Shown one piece after another: positions 1 to 4,020 of a stretch of DNA of 6,996 bases. Positions within the stretch are counted from its first letter, which is position 1; each line of letters starts with the position of its first letter. The DNA is from Ignavibacteriota bacterium (GTDB taxonomy: Bacteria; Bacteroidota; Ignavibacteria; UBA10030; SZUA-254). Location: positions 1 to 6,996 of the forward strand of contig JACPVN010000120.1 of NCBI GenBank assembly GCA_016191715.1, written 5' to 3'. Position numbers and translations under genes: made by a program. The notes beneath the pieces are model-generated. The model did not search any database. It saw only the letters and a program-made list of their open reading frames with translations, and had not been told where the DNA came from.

Positions 1-1
1 A

Positions 2-646
2 AACATTGTTTTTATGGGAATGGGCGAGCCATTTTGGAATTATAAAAATGTGATTTCCGCGATTAAGATTTTAAACAGCGAAAACGGCTTAAACATCGCC
101 GCGAGAAAAATTTCAGTTTCAACCTGCGGAATTATTCCCGGCATAGAAAAATTCACGGAAGAAAATCTGCAAATTAATTTAGCTATTTCTTTGCACGCGC
201 CAAGCGACGCGCTTCGGTCAAGATTAATGCCAATAAATAAAAAATATCCGCTCAATGAGATATTGCACGCGTTAGCATATTACTACAGCAAAACAAAAAT
301 ACGTATAACATTCGAGTATATATTATTCAGGGGAATGAATGATAGAGATGAGGATGCAGAAAAACTTATCAAACTTTCAAAAAGAATTCCATCGAAAATG
401 AACATTATTCCTTTTCATGCTATTACATTTTATTCAGAGAAAGAGCGTATCCTGAAACTTCGTCCGTCATCGGGTAAGAGGATAGATGAGTTTGTAGAAA
501 TACTCAGACAGCAAAACGTAACTGTTTTTGTACGAAGTAGCGCGGGGGAAGATATTGATGCGGCGTGTGGCCAATTAGCAGTACGACATGAAAGAAAAAG
601 TAAAAGGGAAACATTGATTCAAGCACACAACATAAATGTCGCTTGA
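2..646 (+). CDS. rlmN: RlmN, 23S rRNA (adenine2503-C2)/tRNA methyltransferase, C-terminal part (5' end outside window)
   Basis: Radical-SAM enzyme that, in the family, methylates C2 of A2503 in 23S rRNA and A37 in some tRNAs. The reading frame is open to the left edge, and the in-frame ATG at 14 lies inside the conserved block VFMGMGEP, so it is not the start. Visible RlmN signatures are the SAM-contacting GMGEP, the HAPSDALRSRLMPINKKYPL block, the FEYILFRGMNDRDEDA block, NIIPFHAI, and the C-terminal DIDAACGQLA. The cysteine of that last motif (codon 566-568) is the residue that becomes transiently methylated during catalysis in this family. The iron-sulfur CxxxCxxC motif must lie upstream of the window. 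The protein ends with a short basic tail after CGQLA, as is usual. adk starts 45 bases downstream on the same strand, so the two may be cotranscribed. Identity is essentially certain; only the N-terminal half is missing. Confidence 0.95.
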   Translation, partial: NIVFMGMGEPFWNYKNVISAIKILNSENGLNIAARKISVSTCGIIPGIEKFTEENLQINLAISLHAPSDALRSRLMPINKKYPLNEILHALAYYYSKTKIRITFEYILFRGMNDRDEDAEKLIKLSKRIPSKMNIIPFHAITFYSEKERILKLRPSSGKRIDEFVEILRQQNVTVFVRSSAGEDIDAACGQLAVRHERKSKRETLIQAHNINVA

Positions 647-691
647 AATGTAAAAAAGAAATTTTCGTATCTTTATTGAACAAGGAACAAC

Positions 692-1345
692 ATGAGAATT
701 ATACTTTTTGGACCTCCCGGTGTCGGGAAAGGAACACAGGCAAAAATATTATCAACGAAATTACACATCCCGCACATTTCAACCGGCGATCTGCTTCGCG
801 ATGCTGTGAATTCCGGAACAGAGCTCGGGAAAAAAGCAAAAGCAATCATGGATGCAGGTCAACTTATTTCTGACTATATCATGATTGGTATTATCCGGGA
901 TGTTTTGCAAACCCCGAAATGTTCAAACGGATTTATTTTAGACGGATTTCCGAGAACAGTTCCTCAGGCTGAGGCGCTTTCGCTCCTGATGTTAGAATTG
1001 AAGTTACGGTTTGATGCTGTTATCATAATGGAGATTGACCACGAAGAAGTTGTCAAACGTCTCAGTTCGAGGCTTTCGTGCAAAGGTTGTGGAACAATTT
1101 ACAATCTGCTTCTTGATTCTCTCAAGAGCAGTTCCTCCTGTCAGAAATGCGGCGGAGAATTGATTCTGCGCGATGATGATAAGCCGGAGACCATCCGTAA
1201 ACGGTTGGATGTCTATGTTCGCTCGACATCGCCGGTGAAAGAATATTACTATCGTGCAGGTGTTTTGAAAACTATATCTGCGGAAGGTTCGATAGATGAT
1301 GTGACGGATTCAATTGTTTTGTTACTGAACTCGAAGCATGTTTAG
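692..1345 (+). CDS. adk: Adenylate kinase, long zinc-binding form
   Basis: Cytoplasmic enzyme catalysing ATP + AMP <-> 2 ADP. The 217 residues match the long-form family. The P-loop GPPGVGKGTQ is at residues 7-16, the AMP-site TGDLLR at 31-36, and the DGFPRT motif at 84-89. The LID carries a Cys4 zinc site made of Cys130, Cys133, Cys150 and Cys153 (CKGC ... CQKC), followed by DDDKPETIRKRL with arginines 169 and 171. A four-cysteine LID marks the zinc-stabilised type found in many Gram-positives and FCB bacteria, unlike the zinc-free LID of E. coli. In the usual GQLVPD segment the proline is serine here (GQLISD, 57-62). The start is supported by an AAGGAA-like Shine-Dalgarno at 683-688 and by GPPG sitting at the normal distance from Met1. 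The last eight bases overlap the next gene. An overlapping frame at 643-873 is a shadow. Confidence 0.97.
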   Translation: MRIILFGPPGVGKGTQAKILSTKLHIPHISTGDLLRDAVNSGTELGKKAKAIMDAGQLISDYIMIGIIRDVLQTPKCSNGFILDGFPRTVPQAEALSLLMLELKLRFDAVIIMEIDHEEVVKRLSSRLSCKGCGTIYNLLLDSLKSSSSCQKCGGELILRDDDKPETIRKRLDVYVRSTSPVKEYYYRAGVLKTISAEGSIDDVTDSIVLLLNSKHV

Positions 1346-2093
1346 TTGGTTCAAATTACAGAATCGTCCGATTGTTATTGCGCATCGGGGTGCTTCTGCA
1401 ATTGCACCGGAAAACACACTCGCCGCATTTTCTCTCGCATTGGAATGTAATTCTGATGCGATTGAATTCGATGTTCGATTAGCCAAAGATTATCAGGTAG
1501 TTGTCATCCATGATGCAACGTTACAACGTACGACAAACGGGCGAGGGAAAGTACATCAGCGTACTTTAGCAGAACTAAAGCAATTCTCTGCCGGAAAATG
1601 GTTTGATAAAAAATTTGAAACAGAGAAGATACCGGCATTACAAGAAGTACTACAGTTTGTTAGAAGAAGAGTTGGGATGAATATCGAACTAAAACATTAT
1701 GGAACAAAGAAGGAAGGAGAAATTCTTGTAGAAAAGACAATTCAACTCATTACGGAATCCGGTGCTGAGAAATGTTGTTTGCTTTCTTCGTTTCAACATC
1801 AACTAATACAGCATGCTTTCAAATTCAATGCAAAGATTGCAAGGGGAATTATATTCCATACTTTTCTAATTACGAAAAATTCTTTTGGCAGAGTATTAAA
1901 TACAACATCACCACAATTCATTTTCTTTAACAAGGTTCTTGCTATGAAAAAAAGGATTACCCAATTCCGGCAACAAGGACTTGCATGTGGAATATACACT
2001 ATTAATACAGAACAAGAATTACACAAAGCGCTTAGGTATGGATCTGACTGTATTTTTACTAATACGCCGGAGACAATACGGTCGTTTCTATGA
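1338..2093 (+). CDS. Glycerophosphodiester phosphodiesterase (GDPD family, cytoplasmic UgpQ-like)
   Basis: Hydrolyses glycerophosphodiesters such as glycerophosphoethanolamine to sn-glycerol-3-phosphate and an alcohol, recycling phospholipid head groups. At 251 residues it is the size of the compact GDPD TIM barrel. The catalytic motif HRGASAIAPENT has His16-Arg17, the metal ligands Glu43 and Asp45 lie in AIEFDV, the second catalytic histidine His58 lies in VVIHD, and Glu117 lies in MNIELK. The C-terminal GIYTIN and FTNTPE blocks match the last strands of the barrel. There is no signal peptide, so it is probably cytoplasmic, like UgpQ rather than periplasmic GlpQ. The ATG sits inside the last codons of adk (8-base overlap) with no good Shine-Dalgarno, which suggests translational coupling. 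No glycerol-phosphate transporter is visible nearby. Family assignment is secure; the exact substrate is not known. Confidence 0.92.
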   Translation: MFSWFKLQNRPIVIAHRGASAIAPENTLAAFSLALECNSDAIEFDVRLAKDYQVVVIHDATLQRTTNGRGKVHQRTLAELKQFSAGKWFDKKFETEKIPALQEVLQFVRRRVGMNIELKHYGTKKEGEILVEKTIQLITESGAEKCCLLSSFQHQLIQHAFKFNAKIARGIIFHTFLITKNSFGRVLNTTSPQFIFFNKVLAMKKRITQFRQQGLACGIYTINTEQELHKALRYGSDCIFTNTPETIRSFL

Positions 2094-2162
2094 AAAATGA
2101 AATGCTAAATTTATAAATATACCGCGTTTGGGGGATTGATAGATGTGTAAGTTTTTTGTAGA

Positions 2163-2191
2163 TTGTCAAGGGTTCAAAAAAATATTATATT
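2163..2191 (+). promoter_or_regulatory. Candidate sigma-70-type promoter for the secreted DUF6588-like gene
   Basis: A TTGTCA box (2163-2168) and a TATATT box (2186-2191) are separated by exactly 17 bases, each one mismatch from the classical consensus. Transcription would start near 2198, giving a leader of about 40 bases. The 146-base gap after the phosphodiesterase gene and the change of functional theme fit a new transcription unit. In Bacteroidota proper the primary sigma factor prefers a different consensus, so this call depends on the host lineage. Confidence 0.4.
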
Positions 2192-2239
2192 CAAACGAAA
2201 GTATTAATTCACAGTTACAAATAAACAAAAGGAATGATT

Positions 2240-3172
2240 ATGAAAAAGTTAGTTACATTATCTATAGCCATGGTCTTCATAGCTTCGATGGTTATTGCTC
2301 AAAGTATTGAGGAAAAGTTACAAAAATTCGGAGAGGGTTATGCGAAAGGATATCTCAGTCCAATGTTCGATGCGTTTGGAGCGAGTTTGAATTCGGGTTG
2401 GTACAGTACAGCAAACGTTGACGACGGATTATCATTATTTATTGGTGCAAAATTGATGTACCTGCCAATACCGGATGATGGTAAAAAGTTTTCAATCACG
2501 TCCCCATATGATGGTGTTCTTCAGGAAGTGCCTACTGCATTTGGTGAAGAACAGGAAATAACTATCAGTAATACAGGTTATCCAGACGGTCCACCAAATC
2601 CTCCGATTCCAACTCCAAGTCCAGATAAATATCCAAAAGGAATGAATCTGGGTTTTGTTCCAATGGCAATGCCTCATATTTCAATCGGAAATATTTATGG
2701 AACAAGAGTAATGATTCGATATTTTCCGAAAACAAACGTTGGTGATTTTGGTGACTTTGAAATGCTTGGACTTGGTGCTCAACATAGCATCAGTAAACAT
2801 CTTCCAAGTGAACTTCCCGTTGACCTTGCCGGAATGATTGCATATCAAAATTTGAAACTGGGGACGTTCTTCGATGCAACTGCATTTACCTTCGGCGCAC
2901 AAGCTTCGAAGAGTTTTTCTATTCTTGATGTTTATGCAGGATTAGCATGGGAAACTTCAAGTATGTCCATTGGATATGATGCGAAATTCACTGACCCGGC
3001 TAATCCAACCGGCCCCCCTATAACTAAACGAATTGGTTTCGATGCAGAGGGTAAAAATACTGTTCGGTTGACGGGTGGTATTGGTTTACATTTATTTATT
3101 TTTAAAATTACCGCCGATTATTCATTAGCGGCACAATCAGCCGCAACTTTAGGTATCGGTTTAGGTTGGTAA
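2240..3172 (+). CDS. Secreted DUF6588-like protein, probably outer-membrane or beta-rich
   Basis: Function unknown. The 310-residue product begins with a clear signal peptide: MKK, a hydrophobic stretch, then a likely cleavage after Ala20 (VIA|QS). The mature N-terminus (EKLQKFGEGYAKGYLSPMFD, then AFGASLNSGWYSTA) resembles the DUF6588 family of Bacteroidota-type bacteria, recalled from memory rather than searched. The rest alternates polar and hydrophobic residues with many glycines and aromatics, and the chain ends in LGIGLGW, a terminal aromatic as in outer-membrane beta-barrels. A proline-rich stretch (about residues 112-129, containing GPPNPPIPTPSP) may be an extended loop. I chose ATG 2240 rather than the in-frame ATG at 2234 because AAAAGGA (2227-2233) is correctly spaced only from 2240 and because Met-Lys-Lys starts there. 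It is probably a single-gene unit ending at the terminator at 3300-3340. Confidence 0.8.
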   Translation: MKKLVTLSIAMVFIASMVIAQSIEEKLQKFGEGYAKGYLSPMFDAFGASLNSGWYSTANVDDGLSLFIGAKLMYLPIPDDGKKFSITSPYDGVLQEVPTAFGEEQEITISNTGYPDGPPNPPIPTPSPDKYPKGMNLGFVPMAMPHISIGNIYGTRVMIRYFPKTNVGDFGDFEMLGLGAQHSISKHLPSELPVDLAGMIAYQNLKLGTFFDATAFTFGAQASKSFSILDVYAGLAWETSSMSIGYDAKFTDPANPTGPPITKRIGFDAEGKNTVRLTGGIGLHLFIFKITADYSLAAQSAATLGIGLGW

Positions 3173-3193
3173 GAGTGTAACAATAGACTAGGG

Positions 3194-3287
3194 TTATGTT
3201 AAGCGTAAAATGTCAACTGACAACTGTTAATTCTTTATTTGTGAATCGTTTTAGCAAAATTGACACTCTATCGTACACTTAACTTAA
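3194..3287. repeat. Imperfect inverted repeat downstream of the secreted-protein gene
   Basis: The left arm 3194-3207 (TTATGTTAAGCGTA) is complementary to 3274-3287 (TACACTTAACTTAA) at 12 of 14 positions. Inside it, TGTCAA (3211-3216) pairs perfectly with TTGACA (3260-3265). The arms are about 45-65 bases apart and precede the terminator, so the repeat would lie in the 3' untranslated part of the transcript. It could be a long-range RNA stem, a decayed mobile-element end or chance; no function is assigned. Confidence 0.4.
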
Positions 3288-3299
3288 CACCAGAAAAAG

Positions 3300-3340
3300 A
3301 AGCCACTCCGCATTTGTAACGGAGTGGCTTTTTCTTTTTT
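3300..3340 (+). terminator. Strong intrinsic terminator, possibly bidirectional
   Basis: A perfect 11-base-pair stem (3300-3310 with 3320-3330, AAGCCACTCCG / CGGAGTGGCTT) with a 9-base loop is followed by a T-rich run to 3340. An A-rich run at 3294-3298 lies on the other side, so it could also stop minus-strand transcription coming from the remnant at 3432-3763. On the plus strand it ends the 2240-3172 transcript. Confidence 0.9.
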
Positions 3341-3361
3341 TTCTGAAAGTCCCACTTTCAT

Positions 3362-3379
3362 TCTCCTTTGTGAAGGGGA
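3362..3379. repeat. Short stem-loop (intergenic palindrome)
   Basis: TCTCCTT (3362-3368) and AAGGGGA (3373-3379) form a 7-base-pair stem with one T-G wobble around a TGTG loop. The flanks TGAAAGTCCC (3344-3353) and GGGACTTCA (3376-3384) are also complementary with one bulged base, so an alternative larger fold is possible. The CTCCTT...AAGGGGA pattern resembles short intergenic palindromes seen in many AT-rich genomes. The next T-run starts 12 bases away, too far for a classical terminator. Confidence 0.4.
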
Positions 3380-3431
3380 CTTCATGAGTGTTTTTTTGTG
3401 TTTAGAATTAACTTATCGTTGTCTTTGAGTT

Positions 3432-3763
3432 TTAGGCACAAGTGAGTTTATTTCTGAGAGAGGACTTTTTTTGAAGTGCATGTAACTGTATGGCACTTAG
3501 ATTCCCCTTTCTTCCCGACATGAATAGCGCGACTTTCATATCATCGAATAGTATCAGAACTTTTTCACGTTGTTCTTCCGTGATGTCCAGTGATTGAGCA
3601 TGTTCAAGTATGTGTTTTGGGCAGGGATAACCTTTGGTTTCAGCATACTTCGCCTTCTTGCACCTTCTGCATGTAGAAGTACGTTTCTATCAGCAGGAAT
3701 TTGTGAGAAAGTGAATGTGTTCAAAGAGAGGTAGAAAATACTAAGAGTGAGAATGTGCTGCAT
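3432..3763 (-). pseudogene. Decayed, frameshifted gene for a Spy/CpxP-like periplasmic protein (LTXXQ type)
   Basis: The intact-looking frame from ATG 3763 encodes a signal-peptide-like start (MQHILTLSIFYLSLNTFTFS) and then reaches LLHAEGA. At about 3660 the plausible protein continues in another frame with AKYAETKGYPCPKHILEHA, then SLDITEEQREKVLILFDDMKV (about 3653-3532). That resembles the GYPGPKHVLEL...LTPEQR...F..M block of Spy/CpxP-like proteins with an LTXXQ motif. Near 3530 the match moves frame again: the third frame reads AIHVGKK (3525-3508), like the AIRLGK segment that follows in relatives. The expected C-terminal half is not present. With at least two frame changes, truncation and no good Shine-Dalgarno, I read this as a dead gene. 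The family match is from memory; sequencing error could mimic the frameshifts but would not explain the missing end. Confidence 0.55.
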
Positions 3764-3833
3764 ATGATTCGATGGATTGATTATGAAAAATTATGTTCGA
3801 GTAATGCTATTCAAAAGTCGAGGTATGTTATTG

Positions 3834-3874
3834 TTGATTCTGTTAAAAATATCAATTGTTTTGTGAAGAATCAA
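3834..3874. repeat. Inverted repeat TTGATTCT / AGAATCAA
   Basis: Perfect 8-base arms at 3834-3841 and 3867-3874 are separated by 25 AT-rich bases. It lies in the upstream region of the coiled-coil receiver gene and just before its candidate promoter. It could be an operator half-site pair or a chance hairpin in AT-rich DNA. Confidence 0.3.
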
Positions 3875-3896
3875 TCATCGGTGACGGTTCAATCTC

Positions 3897-3925
3897 TTTG
3901 GAAAGCCGCTTTTTTTGTATATTAG
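3897..3925 (+). promoter_or_regulatory. Weak candidate promoter for the coiled-coil receiver gene
   Basis: TTTG at 3897-3900 and TATATTAG at 3918-3925 are separated by 17 bases. The arrangement is roughly like the Bacteroidota-type TTTG / TAnnTTTG pattern. It also gives a reasonable TATATT -10 box, but no good classical -35 box lies at the usual distance. Transcription from here would give a leader of about 90 bases containing the hairpin at 3942-3966. Position is plausible, sequence support is modest. Confidence 0.28.
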
Positions 3926-3941
3926 ATCGGAAACGAGGAAC

Positions 3942-3966
3942 AAACCGGACATTGCAAAGTCGGTTT
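3942..3966 (+). repeat. Leader hairpin upstream of the coiled-coil receiver gene
   Basis: AAACCGGAC (3942-3950) pairs with GTCGGTTT (3959-3966) as an 8-base-pair stem with one bulged G and an 8-base loop, ending 54 bases before the start codon. There is no T-run immediately after it, so it is not a terminator. It may be a transcript-stabilising or protein-binding element, or chance. Confidence 0.35.
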
Positions 3967-4020
3967 TGAAACTCACAGAATTTGTAAAAAATAATCTTAA
4001 GTAGTCAAAAAGAAATCGTT

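Larger units (their letters stand above)
3173..4020. other. 848-base region with no intact gene
   Basis: This stretch separates the secreted-protein gene from the coiled-coil receiver gene. In order it holds an imperfect inverted repeat (3194-3287), a strong intrinsic terminator (3300-3340), a short stem-loop (3362-3379), a probable frameshifted gene remnant on the minus strand (3432-3763), and an AT-rich leader with two further inverted repeats (3834-3874 and 3942-3966) ahead of the ATG at 4021. No tRNA, transposase fragment or known riboswitch was recognised. Confidence 0.7.

Noticed and set aside
643..873. Plus-strand 76-residue frame between rlmN and adk
   Set aside because: Overlaps the adk P-loop region in another frame and has a Cys/Arg/Asn-rich composition with no family features.
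1799..2026. Minus-strand 75-residue frame opposite the phosphodiesterase gene
   Set aside because: Antisense to the conserved C-terminal barrel of GDPD; no start context.
3554..3763. The 69-residue minus-strand frame as an intact small secreted protein
   Set aside because: Only the signal-peptide part is convincing; the recognisable protein continues in other frames, so it is better described as part of a pseudogene.
3902..3916. AAAG-CCG-CTTT followed by T's as a terminator
   Set aside because: The stem is only four base pairs with mostly A-T pairs, and no plus-strand transcript is known to end there; it overlaps the candidate promoter spacer.
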